A stretch of 60,817 nucleotides of DNA. Source: Clostridiaceae bacterium (GTDB taxonomy: Bacteria; Bacillota; Clostridia; Oscillospirales; Butyricicoccaceae). Position 1 is the stretch's first letter; each line of letters opens with the position of its first letter. Below are positions 1-8,290 of the stretch, piece by piece. The translations under genes and the position numbers were made by a program. The DNA lies in the NCBI GenBank assembly GCA_016293155.1, contig JAEDEU010000002.1, positions 1 to 60,817 of the forward strand. Reading direction: 5' to 3'. The notes under the pieces are model-generated. The model had not been told where the DNA came from, made no database searches, and was given only the letters and a program-made list of their open reading frames with translations.

Positions 1-13
1 AAGCTCCTTGCTT

Positions 14-1153
14 TCAGCTCAGTTTCGGCACCGAGATATCCCGCTGAAGTGTCAGCATATCTCCGTCCCGGTGCAGTTCCGCAAGCCCCTGCGCACGGTA
101 AAAATCCAGTGCGCGCAGACCTTCCGGCATGGTCATGCGCAGATACCGCCTGCCCTGCCGGCGGCTCACACTGACCGCCTGACCGATCAGCTGCGGTCCG
201 AATCCACGGTTGCGCTGCTCCTCTGTCACGCTGAACGCACGCACAATGCCGGCGTCATCCTGCGACAAATCTACCATCACCAGCGCGACCACCTCATCGT
301 CCAGCAGCCCGAAGGTGACGGCAAACGGATCCATCTGCTGCGCCTCCTGTGCCGCCGCAAGCAGCTCGCCCTCATCGAACTCCGCCGCGCCGTACATCGA
401 CCGCAGCATTTCTCCGTACAGGTGCAGCATTGCGCCGCGCTCTGTGTCACTGCTCAGATCGACCGGCGCATACCACAGCTGCGGCGATACCGGCACGTCC
501 TTGTCCCCGCTCCACTTGAGCGAGGCAAAGGTGGACAGCGCCTGCGGCACATGGCTGTTGTCGTTCTGATACTCGACCGTCACGCTGCCGCCGTCAAAGA
601 TCAGCTTGGCAATACAGGTGTTGTCTCCCCAGCCGACCTCCATCATCTTCTCGTCCGGCAGACCGTTTGCAAGCGTCAGAATGCCGCGGATCGCCGTGCC
701 GTGACCGACAACGGCAACGCTTTTGCCGTCGTTCTCCGCCGCAATGCGCGTTAATTCCTCATAGGCGCGGTGTCCCGCCTGCATGATGGTCTCGCCGCCC
801 TCCAGATGGCTGAGCCACGGCGTATCACACCACACGTCATAGGCGGCCTTGTCGAACTTCGCAAAGCCTGCCCACGGGATGTCCTCCCACTTGCCCATGT
901 CGATCTCGCGCATCCCAGCTCGGGTCTGCACGCTCAGCCCGTGGGGCTCCGCCACCGCCTGTGCGGTGCGTCTGGCGCGCTCCAGATCACTGGAATACAC
1001 CGCGTCCAGCGGCACATCCTTCATGCGCTCCGCGAGGCACTGCGCCTGTTTCAGTCCGCGCGGGGTGAGCAGGCTGTTATACTGCCCGTGGCAGCGGCGG
1101 TAGACATTGCCCTCCGCCTCCGCATGGCGGATTAAATACACGATGGTGCTCAT
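14..1153 (-). CDS. Histidine phosphatase fused to GNAT acetyltransferase
   Basis: Two-domain cytosolic protein of 379 aa. Residues 1-200 are a histidine (phosphoglycerate mutase-like) phosphatase: RHAEAEGN at 9-16 with the phospho-accepting His10, acid residue Glu83 in REIDMG, and second catalytic His151 in GHGTAIRG. Residues about 225-370 look like a GNAT acetyltransferase, with an acetyl-CoA loop RNRGFG at 314-319. The ATG overlaps the pyrD stop by 4 nt, so it is the last gene of the pyrK-pyrD operon. Substrate is unknown: the phosphatase half resembles broad-specificity CobC/GpmB-like enzymes, and the acyl acceptor cannot be guessed. Both cores look intact. Confident of the fold assignment, not of the role. 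Confidence 0.85.
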   Translation of the reverse strand: MSTIVYLIRHAEAEGNVYRRCHGQYNSLLTPRGLKQAQCLAERMKDVPLDAVYSSDLERARRTAQAVAEPHGLSVQTRAGMREIDMGKWEDIPWAGFAKFDKAAYDVWCDTPWLSHLEGGETIMQAGHRAYEELTRIAAENDGKSVAVVGHGTAIRGILTLANGLPDEKMMEVGWGDNTCIAKLIFDGGSVTVEYQNDNSHVPQALSTFASLKWSGDKDVPVSPQLWYAPVDLSSDTERGAMLHLYGEMLRSMYGAAEFDEGELLAAAQEAQQMDPFAVTFGLLDDEVVALVMVDLSQDDAGIVRAFSVTEEQRNRGFGPQLIGQAVSVSRRQGRRYLRMTMPEGLRALDFYRAQGLAELHRDGDMLTLQRDISVPKLS

Positions 1154-2061
1154 ACTTCCACCGCACCGGTCAGCTCGGTAACCTTTTCAATGCCGTGCTG
1201 CGCCATATAGTCCTTCAGCTCCGCGAGCGCCTTGACCGGTGCGCACGGATCGGCAAACATCGCCGTACCGATGGCAACCGCGTCCGCGCCTGCGAGCATC
1301 ATCTCAACCACATCGCGTCCGCTGCGGATGCCGCCCATGCCGATGATCGGCACGTCCACCGCCTTGCGCACCTGGTAGACCATGCGGACCGCAACCGGCA
1401 GCACGGCCGGGCCGGACATACCGCCCATAATGTTGGACAGAATCGGCTTTCTCGTGTTGACATCAATGCGCATACCGAGCAGGGTGTTGATGAGCGACAG
1501 CGCATCCGCGCCCGAGGCGACCGCCGCACGGGCAATCTCGGTAATATCCGTGACATTCGGGGACAGCTTGACGATCAGCGGCTTTTTGGCATACTTCTTT
1601 GCCGCGCTGACGACCTCCTCGACCATCGCGGGCTGAGTACCAAACGCCATGCCGCCGCACTTGACGTTCGGACAAGAAATGTTCATCTCAATCAGATCCA
1701 CATCCGCGTCCGAAATCTTTTCGATCATGCCGCAGTATTCCTCGACCGTGTTGCCGGATACATTTGCGATGATCTTGGTATCATACTGGCGCAGGAACGG
1801 AATCTGCTCCTCGATAAACCGGTCAATGCCCGGGTTTTGCAGTCCGACGCAGTTGAGGATGCCCATCGGGGTTTCCGCGATGCGCGGTGCCGGATTGCCC
1901 AGACGCTCGGTCGGGGTCAAACCCTTGACACCGATGCCGCCCAGCTCGGACAGATCAAAAAATTCGCCGTATTCGTGACCGAAGCCGAACGTGCCGGAAG
2001 CGGTCGTAATCGGGTTTTTCAGCTCTACGCCGCAGAGATTGACAGAAAGATCCATTACCAT
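1150..2061 (-). CDS. pyrD: Dihydroorotate dehydrogenase B, catalytic subunit
   Basis: FMN-containing catalytic subunit of class 1B dihydroorotate dehydrogenase, which oxidises dihydroorotate to orotate in pyrimidine synthesis and passes electrons to PyrK and then NAD+. The 303-aa length fits the family. The NISCPNVK motif at 127-134 carries the catalytic-base Cys130, which marks class 1 (class 2 uses Ser). GMGGIRSG and AIGTAMF near the C-terminus match the FMN phosphate loop. Two in-frame ATGs are possible: 2061, only 4 nt from GGAGG, and 2055, overlapping the pyrK stop as TAATG. Directly downstream of pyrK, as expected for the class 1B heterotetramer. Confidence 0.95.
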   Translation of the reverse strand: MVMDLSVNLCGVELKNPITTASGTFGFGHEYGEFFDLSELGGIGVKGLTPTERLGNPAPRIAETPMGILNCVGLQNPGIDRFIEEQIPFLRQYDTKIIANVSGNTVEEYCGMIEKISDADVDLIEMNISCPNVKCGGMAFGTQPAMVEEVVSAAKKYAKKPLIVKLSPNVTDITEIARAAVASGADALSLINTLLGMRIDVNTRKPILSNIMGGMSGPAVLPVAVRMVYQVRKAVDVPIIGMGGIRSGRDVVEMMLAGADAVAIGTAMFADPCAPVKALAELKDYMAQHGIEKVTELTGAVEV

Positions 2062-2822
2062 TCGACCTCCTTGGAATCAAACACCGGTCCGTCCTTGCAC
2101 ACGTGACCGTACTTTGTCTCACCGTTTTCGCCCTTGAGTCCGCAGACGCAGACCAGACATGCGCCGATGCCGCAGCCCATGCGCTCCTCCATGGAGACCT
2201 GACACGGCAGACCGTGTGCCTCCGCGATATTTGCCAGTGCGCGCAGCATTCCCTTCGGACCGCAGCACAGTACGGACGTAAATTCGCCCACATGCTGCTC
2301 CAGCACGCTGCTGACAAAGCCGTGGATGCCATAGGAGCCGTCATCGGTTGCGATATAGGTCGTGCCCAGTGCCTGAAAATCCTCCTCCAGAATCACGGCG
2401 GACTGATTGCGGAAGCCCAGAATTGCGGTCGGCTGTGCGCCGTTCGCCTTCGCCTGCTTCATCGTCATCAGCATGGGCGGTACGCCGATGCCGCCGCCGA
2501 TGAGCACCGGACGGTCGCCCGCTTTGCTCAGGTCAAAGCCGTGTCCGATCGGGCCGAGGATGTCCAGCTCATCGCCCGCCTTGCGCTCGCTCAGCCACTT
2601 CGTGCCGTCGCCCTTTACGGCAAATACAATCTTGAGCAGTCCGTCGCCCGCGTCGCAGATCGAAATCGGGCGGCGCAGCAGATTGCCCTCTCCGCACGCA
2701 ATGTGCACGAACTGCCCCGGCTGTGCCATTGCAGAGATCTTCTCCGCCTCCAGCACCAGACCGAACAGCGCACCGCCATAGGCGATGTGTTCTTTTACCT
2801 TGCAGATTTCCTTTATCTTCAT
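2055..2822 (-). CDS. pyrK: Dihydroorotate dehydrogenase B, electron-transfer subunit
   Basis: FAD and [2Fe-2S] subunit that accepts electrons from PyrD and reduces NAD+. 255 aa. The N-terminal FAD-binding barrel includes RRPISICD, the NAD-binding part has GPIGHGF and GGGIGVPPM, and the C-terminus has the 2Fe-2S cysteine cluster (CGIGACLVCVCG plus a later Cys in GHVCKDGPVF). First gene of pyrK-pyrD-phosphatase; AGGAGG lies 7 nt before the ATG. No pyrimidine attenuator (PyrR anti-terminator) is evident in the short upstream region. Confidence 0.95.
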   Translation of the reverse strand: MKIKEICKVKEHIAYGGALFGLVLEAEKISAMAQPGQFVHIACGEGNLLRRPISICDAGDGLLKIVFAVKGDGTKWLSERKAGDELDILGPIGHGFDLSKAGDRPVLIGGGIGVPPMLMTMKQAKANGAQPTAILGFRNQSAVILEEDFQALGTTYIATDDGSYGIHGFVSSVLEQHVGEFTSVLCCGPKGMLRALANIAEAHGLPCQVSMEERMGCGIGACLVCVCGLKGENGETKYGHVCKDGPVFDSKEVEW

Positions 2823-2883
2823 AGGGTACCTCCTGGTTGTGCCAATATACTCTATTTTATTCTACATGATTTCACGCGGAAAA

Positions 2884-2945
2884 GCAAACATTCCTGTATG
2901 TTTGCCGCGACAGAAAAACGCCGCACAGCCCATGCTGTACGGCGT
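2884..2945 (-). terminator. Tandem terminator-like hairpins after the DUF975 gene
   Basis: On the minus strand a 12-bp stem (ACGCCGTACAGC pairing with GCTGTGCGGCGT, a GU pair in the middle, loop ATGG) at 2918-2945 runs into TTTTTC. A second perfect hairpin, GCAAACAT/ATGTTTGC with a 6-nt loop, follows at 2884-2905 and ends in TTTT. Together they separate the DUF975 gene from pyrK. Confidence 0.8.
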
Positions 2946-2966
2946 CAAAAAGATCATCGAAACAAA

Positions 2967-3593
2967 TTATGAATGCTGAATGCTGTCATAGAAGGCTGCC
3001 TGCGTTGCTGCGACATATGGACCGACATAAAGCGTCGCAATTCCCAGCGTGATAACGCTCAGCAGACCCCAGCCGATGAAGGAAAGATCCAGTACAAACA
3101 GATCCATCTTGTGACCGACCATCATCTGCTTGCTCTTGCGGATTGCCTCCATGATGCCGACCTCCGGATCATCATGAATGATGTACATTGCCATGCGATA
3201 ACGATAAGATGCGATGATGCCTGGAATAATCAGCAGCAGCGACCACAGAGCGGTGAAGATGCCCATCACAATGGAAGTCACCAGAACCGTGATAAAGCAG
3301 CCGTATACCAGAGAAAATGCTCTGCCGGCATTCTGCCCGTTGCCGCGGATCAGCATCAGTCCGTACCATTTCAGACCGGTGTCAACCATCACGCTCACAA
3401 TGGCAACCAGCAGGCTGACGATACTGTATGCCATGCTCGGCAGCTCATAGGAATTCGGGTCAGGTGCGAGCGCATTCTGTACCCCTACAATTGCGGCTGT
3501 AAAAATCAGTACCGCAAGCATAACCAGCGCATAATGCGGCTTTGACGTGCGGATCGCAGCCTTTGCCTGAGACTTTAATTCTATTCTCGTCAT
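2967..3593 (-). CDS. DUF975 family multi-pass membrane protein
   Basis: 208-aa integral membrane protein with several hydrophobic segments (about residues 20-45, 60-80, 100-135 and 165-190) separated by short polar loops. Residues such as YRYRMAMYIIHDDPE and EAIRKSKQMM resemble the DUF975/YciC-like family common in Firmicutes, whose function is unknown. It sits alone between terminators, with SD GGAGG before the ATG. Its promoter region is bracketed by an 11-bp inverted repeat, which suggests regulated expression. Confidence 0.75.
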   Translation of the reverse strand: MTRIELKSQAKAAIRTSKPHYALVMLAVLIFTAAIVGVQNALAPDPNSYELPSMAYSIVSLLVAIVSVMVDTGLKWYGLMLIRGNGQNAGRAFSLVYGCFITVLVTSIVMGIFTALWSLLLIIPGIIASYRYRMAMYIIHDDPEVGIMEAIRKSKQMMVGHKMDLFVLDLSFIGWGLLSVITLGIATLYVGPYVAATQAAFYDSIQHS

Positions 3594-3605
3594 ATTTTCC
3601 TCCTT

Positions 3606-3667
3606 TATTTGTCAGAACTACGAAAAATCCCCACGGTTATTCTATCATATCGCTCTGACAAATACAA
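3606..3667 (-). promoter_or_regulatory. DUF975 gene promoter flanked by an 11-bp inverted repeat
   Basis: Candidate sigma-A promoter: TTGTAT at 3662-3667, 17-nt spacer, TAGAAT at 3639-3644. A perfect 11-bp inverted repeat, TATTTGTCAGA (3606-3616) and TCTGACAAATA (3654-3664), places one arm on the -35/spacer and the other against the Shine-Dalgarno. The arrangement looks like a bipartite operator; the binding protein is unknown. Confidence 0.55.
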
Positions 3668-3671
3668 CCTT

Positions 3672-4766
3672 TCAGAGGAGATCCCGGATCATGAACGCAA
3701 CCAGCAGCTGACTCCGCACGGTCTGGCGGCTCAGCGAGCAGCCCAGAATTTCCTGGATGCGGTTGAGCTTGTAATTGACGCTGTTGCGGTGCAGAAACAG
3801 CGCTGCTGCCGTTGCCGATACCCCTGCATCATGGCGCAGATAGCACTGAAGCAGTCCGACATAGTCGGTTCCGTTCTCCTCGTCATAGTGCACGAGCGGT
3901 GCAAGCGTTTTTTCATAAAGCTGCCGCATTGCCTCCGGATCGTCAATCGACAGCAGGATCTGATACATACCCAAATCCCGATAGCTGCAAACCGTGCCGA
4001 TGGTTTGATCCGACCAGAGCAGCTTGAGCATCAAGCGCACATGTCTGCTGAGTGTGGGCAGCTCCTCCGGACTCTGCACCGTTCGGCTGACCGCAATGCG
4101 AAACTGCTCCTCCGGTGCACCATGTACGATTTTCTCCACCATGCTGCGTGCCTGCTCGTCCGGGCATCCGAACAGCCCATAAATAATGTTGTCCTTCCTC
4201 AGCCAGATAATCGGCACCTCACTGCGGCGGGTTTCATACCGCAGCTGCTGAAGCAGCTCCGAACAGCGCAGCTGCGGCAGCTGCCGTCCGTCCGCCGCGC
4301 GCAGCTCAATGCCCGTCAGGCAAAACTGCTCCATGGGATACATATGCTGTAAGGTCTGATAAATTTTGGAATTGACCGGAAACGACATTGCCGCCTGAAC
4401 GATCAGCACTGCAAACGACTCCTGCTGTGCCTCCTCCTCCAGCCAGAACCGGCATTTCTGCTCAATCTCCTCCGCGGTTCCGCTGTAGCGCAGTACCGCC
4501 ATTTTCTGTCTGCGGCACAATGCAAGCAGCTCGTCGTTGATGTAAGTCTGCTCCAGCAGCACCGCAGACACAGACAGCCCGCGAAGCAGCTCCGCCAGCT
4601 GAACCTCGTCCGAACAGAGCGGCAGCACCAGACAATCGCGTTCTGCCAGGGCCGCAGAGCGCATTCCTTCGACCGCACATACGCACCGTACCGTCTCTCC
4701 GCCATCCCCGGCAACCAGTTCCAGTGCATCAACGTATGTGCACAGCTTCTCTATTGTCAATGCCAT
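3672..4766 (-). CDS. PucR/CdaR-type transcriptional regulator
   Basis: 364-aa cytosolic regulator. The last 60 residues form the PucR-family helix-turn-helix (YVGLLQCYLRHDAGVSAT followed by LHRNSVNYKLNRIQEILG), characteristic of CdaR, PucR and related activators. The N-terminal part (1-130) resembles the PucR ligand-sensing region and the middle a GGDEF-like spacer; no ligand can be predicted. Start chosen at 4766 because GGGAGG lies 8 nt before that ATG; the ORF could extend 10 codons upstream but without an SD. Neighbours (DUF975 and HAD genes) give no clear target. Confidence 0.85.
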   Translation of the reverse strand: MALTIEKLCTYVDALELVAGDGGETVRCVCAVEGMRSAALAERDCLVLPLCSDEVQLAELLRGLSVSAVLLEQTYINDELLALCRRQKMAVLRYSGTAEEIEQKCRFWLEEEAQQESFAVLIVQAAMSFPVNSKIYQTLQHMYPMEQFCLTGIELRAADGRQLPQLRCSELLQQLRYETRRSEVPIIWLRKDNIIYGLFGCPDEQARSMVEKIVHGAPEEQFRIAVSRTVQSPEELPTLSRHVRLMLKLLWSDQTIGTVCSYRDLGMYQILLSIDDPEAMRQLYEKTLAPLVHYDEENGTDYVGLLQCYLRHDAGVSATAAALFLHRNSVNYKLNRIQEILGCSLSRQTVRSQLLVAFMIRDLL

Positions 4767-4785
4767 CCATGCCACCTCCCTGTAA

Positions 4786-4847
4786 AAATATACCAATTGG
4801 GTATGGATTTTTTGTTTTATTATACCACTTGATCGGACTCAGGTCAA
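4786..4847 (-). promoter_or_regulatory. Promoter of the PucR-type regulator
   Basis: TTGACC at 4842-4847, 17-nt spacer, TATAAT at 4819-4824. Downstream, between the promoter and the SD, lies the partial palindrome ATACC-CAATT-GGTAT (about 4786-4807), a possible autoregulatory operator. Confidence 0.7.
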
Positions 4848-4888
4848 AGCAATTTAGCATTTTTCGGTAGGTAAATACTGCCACAGCA

Positions 4889-4929
4889 GAAAAAAATACT
4901 GCCGACCGCAAAAAACGATCGACAGTATT
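4889..4929 (-). terminator. Terminator after the first HAD gene
   Basis: Minus-strand stem of about 14 bp (AATACTGTCGATCG with CGGTCGGCAGTATT, including GU pairs, T-rich loop) followed by seven T residues. It ends the HAD transcript before the PucR promoter. Confidence 0.85.
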
Positions 4930-4947
4930 GGTATTCCTCAAAATGAA

Positions 4948-5706
4948 TTATTCCTGCGCCTCGGCTGCTGCCTCAGCTTCTGCTGCGGCGATGGCATCTG
5001 CCTCAGCAGCATCAGTCATTGCCTGATAGATCAGGGTGATGATGGACTCCGGTGTCTCCGCAGTATACGTTGCGCGGGACGGATCCGGCAGATTGTAGCC
5101 GACAGAATACGGGGTCAGAGACAGCATCTGATAGTCGTTTGCGCTGTTGCCTGCAACCAGAATTTCCTCCGGCTTGAGCTTCAGCTCCTCGCACAGATGG
5201 CGTACGCCGTAAGCCTTGTTCATATCATCCGGCAGGATGTCGAAGCAGTCTGCGCTCTCGTACAGATGGAAGCCCTTCAGACCGAGCAGACGGGACTGGA
5301 TCATGGAACGAACCTTATCCTTTGCCTTGTCATTGGTCGGGAACGCACATACGGTAACGAGATTCGGCTGGAACCAAACCTCATTGCCCATCTCCTGCGA
5401 AATCTCGCGGCACAGGCTGACCAGAATGCTGTCGGACTTCTCCGAACGCTCATACTGCCATGCCTTGCGCGGCGGCAGGCTGGTGCCCAGCTGACCGGTT
5501 GCACCGTTCTCACCGATGAGATACGGCTCTTTCAGACCGACCTGACGCATAAATGCACTCAGATAAAATACCGTCTTACCGGAAATGATACAAATCTTAA
5601 CACCTTCATCCTCCAGCTGCTTCAGACCGTCGCAAAGCTCCTGAGAGATGCCCTGACCGATTCCGGCAAGTGTATCATCCAGATCGAGTACTGCAAGTTT
5701 AATCAT
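4948..5706 (-). CDS. HAD-superfamily (Cof-like) phosphatase
   Basis: 252-aa cytosolic phosphatase of the HAD superfamily. Motif I DLDDT (residues 8-12) supplies the nucleophile and acid, motif II is in CIISGKT, and motif IV near GNSANDYQML holds the Mg-binding Asp. The cap region is of the Cof/sucrose-phosphatase type. Natural substrate is unknown; relatives hydrolyse sugar phosphates. Oddity: the last ~20 residues are an almost pure Ala/Glu/Asp tail (DAAEADAIAAAEAEAAAEAQE region) likely to be disordered or helical. Own promoter and terminator, so monocistronic. Confidence 0.8.
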   Translation of the reverse strand: MIKLAVLDLDDTLAGIGQGISQELCDGLKQLEDEGVKICIISGKTVFYLSAFMRQVGLKEPYLIGENGATGQLGTSLPPRKAWQYERSEKSDSILVSLCREISQEMGNEVWFQPNLVTVCAFPTNDKAKDKVRSMIQSRLLGLKGFHLYESADCFDILPDDMNKAYGVRHLCEELKLKPEEILVAGNSANDYQMLSLTPYSVGYNLPDPSRATYTAETPESIITLIYQAMTDAAEADAIAAAEAEAAAEAQE

Positions 5707-5734
5707 GAAATAAAACCCCTTTCATTACCTCCGC

Positions 5735-5857
5735 AGTGCCGTACTGCGGATCCTTTCCTGCCATTTCACTCCATCAGTGCATTGCTATAGACGCACTGCA
5801 TTCTCCTAACAGCAGACCTCACAACGATATTATACCGCACCTGACGCACAGTTTCAA
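5735..5857 (-). promoter_or_regulatory. Promoter and structured leader of the first HAD gene
   Basis: TTGAAA at 5852-5857, 17-nt spacer, TATAAT at 5829-5834. The leader of roughly 115 nt contains two hairpins: CAGTGC/GCACTG and, nearer the gene, CCGCAGT-ACGGC-ACTGCGG. No U-tract follows either. The SD is AAAGG, 9-10 nt before the ATG. Confidence 0.65.
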
Positions 5858-5920
5858 GAATGGAAATGATTTTTAACGTCATTTTGCCATGAATATTCCC
5901 CGTCCCTTTGCCGGATATCG

Positions 5921-6724
5921 TCATTCTGCCGATAGCAGAATGGTTTTCCACGCCTGAAGCACGCCGTCCGTCTCAAAATTCGGCACAATATAATCCGCCT
6001 TTTCCTTCAAGCCCTCGCGCGCCGAGCTGACCGCAATACCGGTTCCGGCAGCCTCCAGCAGCTCGATATCATTGAGATTGTCTCCGAAGCCGATGGTCTG
6101 CTCCTGCGGAATGCCCAGCTTGTCACAAATCGTGCGAAGCGCGCTTCCCTTATTGATGCCCGGCATCAGGAAATCCACCCAGCACACGCCGGAGTTGGCA
6201 AAATACAGCCGGTCCTTCCACTTCGGAGCCAGCCACTCGCGGCACATTCCGTCCGCATTCGTCGGATGGTAAACCGCCATTTTGATAATCTCCTCCTCCG
6301 GCAGCTTATCCCAGCCGCCGGTTGCGCGCAGATCAAACCGATAGCTGTCCCGCATCCAGCAAAACATCTCGGAGTTTTCAAACGGAGTGTACGAGTATTC
6401 GGGCGCGGCAAGCATACAGTCCGCCTGTGGAATGCGGCTGAGATCGTGCATAAACTCTGTCACCCATTCGCGCGGGATGGCCTTCGGAACGATCCAGTCC
6501 TCTCCATGTACAATCACACTGCCTCCGTCCGCAAGAAACCACAGCAGATCGGCAACCGGCTCAAACAGCCGCCGGATGCTCGCATACTGCCTCCCGCTCG
6601 CAATGACCACGGTAATTCCCTTTTGATGCAGCGCACGGATGACATCATAGTATTCCGGATTGATCTGGGACGCGCTTTCCGGAACCAGCGTGCCGTCCAC
6701 ATCGGATGCAATTAATCTTATCAT
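5921..6724 (-). CDS. Cof-type HAD phosphatase
   Basis: 267-aa HAD hydrolase of the Cof subfamily. Motif I DVDGTL (8-13), motif II VIASGRQYASIRRL, Lys-containing motif III in the GINKGSALRTIC segment, and motif IV GFGDNLNDIELLEAAG. The cap is of the C2 type expected for Cof proteins. It should dephosphorylate sugar phosphates or similar metabolites (FMN and pyridoxal phosphate are known substrates of relatives); the physiological one is unknown. SD AGAGGA lies 9 nt before the ATG, and a TATAAT box at 6760-6765 is a likely -10 with no good -35. Confidence 0.88.
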   Translation of the reverse strand: MIRLIASDVDGTLVPESASQINPEYYDVIRALHQKGITVVIASGRQYASIRRLFEPVADLLWFLADGGSVIVHGEDWIVPKAIPREWVTEFMHDLSRIPQADCMLAAPEYSYTPFENSEMFCWMRDSYRFDLRATGGWDKLPEEEIIKMAVYHPTNADGMCREWLAPKWKDRLYFANSGVCWVDFLMPGINKGSALRTICDKLGIPQEQTIGFGDNLNDIELLEAAGTGIAVSSAREGLKEKADYIVPNFETDGVLQAWKTILLSAE

Positions 6725-6791
6725 AAACAGCTATCCTCTTATTTTTATATTTTTACCTTATTATACCGTGTTTTTCAGCAGAATGCATCAC

Positions 6792-6822
6792 AAAAAACCG
6801 GATGCAAATGCATCCGGTTTTT
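6792..6822 (-). terminator. Terminator after the Gfo/Idh gene
   Basis: Perfect 10-bp stem ACCGGATGCA/TGCATCCGGT with a 2-nt loop, A-tract on one side and T-tract on the other, so it can work in both directions. It closes the oxidoreductase transcript. Confidence 0.9.
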
Positions 6823-6868
6823 GGGGGATATGGAGAGAACCGGTTTTGGTTCAGTAAGTCTTGCAAAT

Positions 6869-8056
6869 TTATGCGTTGTAGTCAACCCATACAGCACCGT
6901 TGTCTGCGGACTCGACACACTTTTCGATCCACTTGACACCCTGTGCGCCGGACTCGACGTTCGGATACCAGAAGTCGCCGTATTCTGCCTCGCCCTTGCT
7001 GACGCCTTCCATCGCCAGTGCAAATCTGCGGTACAGGTTTGCCCATGCCTCGAACAGACCCTCGGCATGGCCGCCGCCGATGCGATCCTCCACGCGAGCT
7101 TCCGGATACAGGTAGCCTGCACCGCGCTCCAGCGTGCGTACCGGCTCGCCCTCGATCTCATAGGTCATCTGGTTCGGACGCTCATCATCCCACTCGATGG
7201 AAGCCTTGGAGCCGACCACGCGGATCTTATGACCGTGGCGTGCGCCGCAGTTGATGGAGCTTGCCCAGCAGTAAACCTGTGCGCCCTCCTGAACGGACTC
7301 GCTGCCCTTCAGGTCCATGATAACGAATGCGTTGTCCTCCAGCTGGCGACCCTCTACGAATGCCTGCTTGGTGCACATCAGCTTGTTGATCTGCATATCC
7401 GGAATCATTGCCTCGATGAGGAACAGCGGATGAGTGCCGACATCGCCCAGTGCGAAGGACGGACCTGCCTTGGTCGGGTCGAAGCGCCACTTTGCAGCCG
7501 GATTGGTCTCCTCGATCTTGTAGTTGTAGCCGCCGAATGCAAAGCTCATGTTGATGACGCGGATCTCACCCAGATCACCGTGCTGAATCATCTGACGAGC
7601 CTGCTGAATCATCTGATGACCGGAGTAGCCGTAGGTAACGCCGACAACGCGGTTCTTTGCCTTTGCCAGAGCAACCAGCTCCTCCGCCTCCTCAGAGGTG
7701 AAGCACAGCGGCTTCTCACATACGACATGCAGACCTGCCTCCAGAGCAGCCTTGCACACGGTGTAGTGCATTCCGTTCGGGGTAGCGATGGAAACCGCCT
7801 CGATGCCGTCCTCACGCTTTGCCTCTTCCTCGAACATGGTCTTGTAGTCCGGATAGCAGCGGTCTGCTGCAACACCCAGCTCTGCGGCAAACTCCATGCC
7901 GCGCTCCGGATTGATGTCGAACGCGCCTGCAACCAGCTGGAAGGAGTTGTCGCGCAGTGCTGCGGAACGATGGATGTAGCCGATCTGGCTGCCCTTGCCG
8001 CCGCCTACCATTGCCCAGCGAATCGGATGATCCAGTACCTTTGCTCCGTTAATCAT
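6869..8056 (-). CDS. Gfo/Idh/MocA family oxidoreductase
   Basis: 395-aa NAD(P)-dependent sugar or cyclitol dehydrogenase. The N-terminal Rossmann fold starts with AMVGGGKGSQIGYIHR (residues 14-29), followed by the family's EKPLCF motif, whose Lys is catalytic, and the GDVGTHPL segment with the active-site His in the C-terminal domain. Substrate cannot be read from sequence; the neighbouring TIM-barrel isomerase suggests a pathway resembling inositol or keto-sugar catabolism. SD AGGAGG before the ATG. Transcribed alone, but its promoter shares boxes and an 18-bp core with the isomerase promoter. Confidence 0.9.
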   Translation of the reverse strand: MINGAKVLDHPIRWAMVGGGKGSQIGYIHRSAALRDNSFQLVAGAFDINPERGMEFAAELGVAADRCYPDYKTMFEEEAKREDGIEAVSIATPNGMHYTVCKAALEAGLHVVCEKPLCFTSEEAEELVALAKAKNRVVGVTYGYSGHQMIQQARQMIQHGDLGEIRVINMSFAFGGYNYKIEETNPAAKWRFDPTKAGPSFALGDVGTHPLFLIEAMIPDMQINKLMCTKQAFVEGRQLEDNAFVIMDLKGSESVQEGAQVYCWASSINCGARHGHKIRVVGSKASIEWDDERPNQMTYEIEGEPVRTLERGAGYLYPEARVEDRIGGGHAEGLFEAWANLYRRFALAMEGVSKGEAEYGDFWYPNVESGAQGVKWIEKCVESADNGAVWVDYNA

Positions 8057-8122
8057 AAGTCAGTTCCTCCTTGAAAATGTTCAAAACCCTTGTTATCTTT
8101 CCGTTCGTGCTTTTCTTGTTTC

Positions 8123-8236
8123 ATTGTCTGTATTATAGCGGTTTCCGCTTGATCTGCACTGCGATATTTTGACTTATCCATTCCTTGTTTCAGAGAGAAA
8201 ACAGACTTTTTTTCGGTGATGCTATTAATTATTGAC
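8123..8236 (-). promoter_or_regulatory. Gfo/Idh promoter with paired GTCAA boxes
   Basis: TATAAT at 8132-8137 without a usable -35. Exactly 24 nt upstream lies GTCAAAATATCG (8162-8173), and 63 bp further up GTCAATAATTAAT (8224-8236). The 18 bp around the -10 (8123-8140) are identical to those of the isomerase promoter. A missing -35 plus phased boxes fits an activator-dependent promoter, most simply driven by the AraC regulator encoded next door. Confidence 0.7.
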
Positions 8237-8251
8237 TTTGCTTTTCCGTTC

Positions 8252-8290
8252 ATAAAAAAGCGCCGCCCGGCGGTGGCCGGCGGCGGCAGC
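8252..8290 (-). terminator. Terminator after the AraC gene
   Basis: GC-rich stem of about 12 bp (GCCGCCGCCGG with CCGGGCGGCGC, 5-nt loop, minor mismatch) followed on the minus strand by six T residues. It isolates the AraC gene from the Gfo/Idh promoter. Confidence 0.85.
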
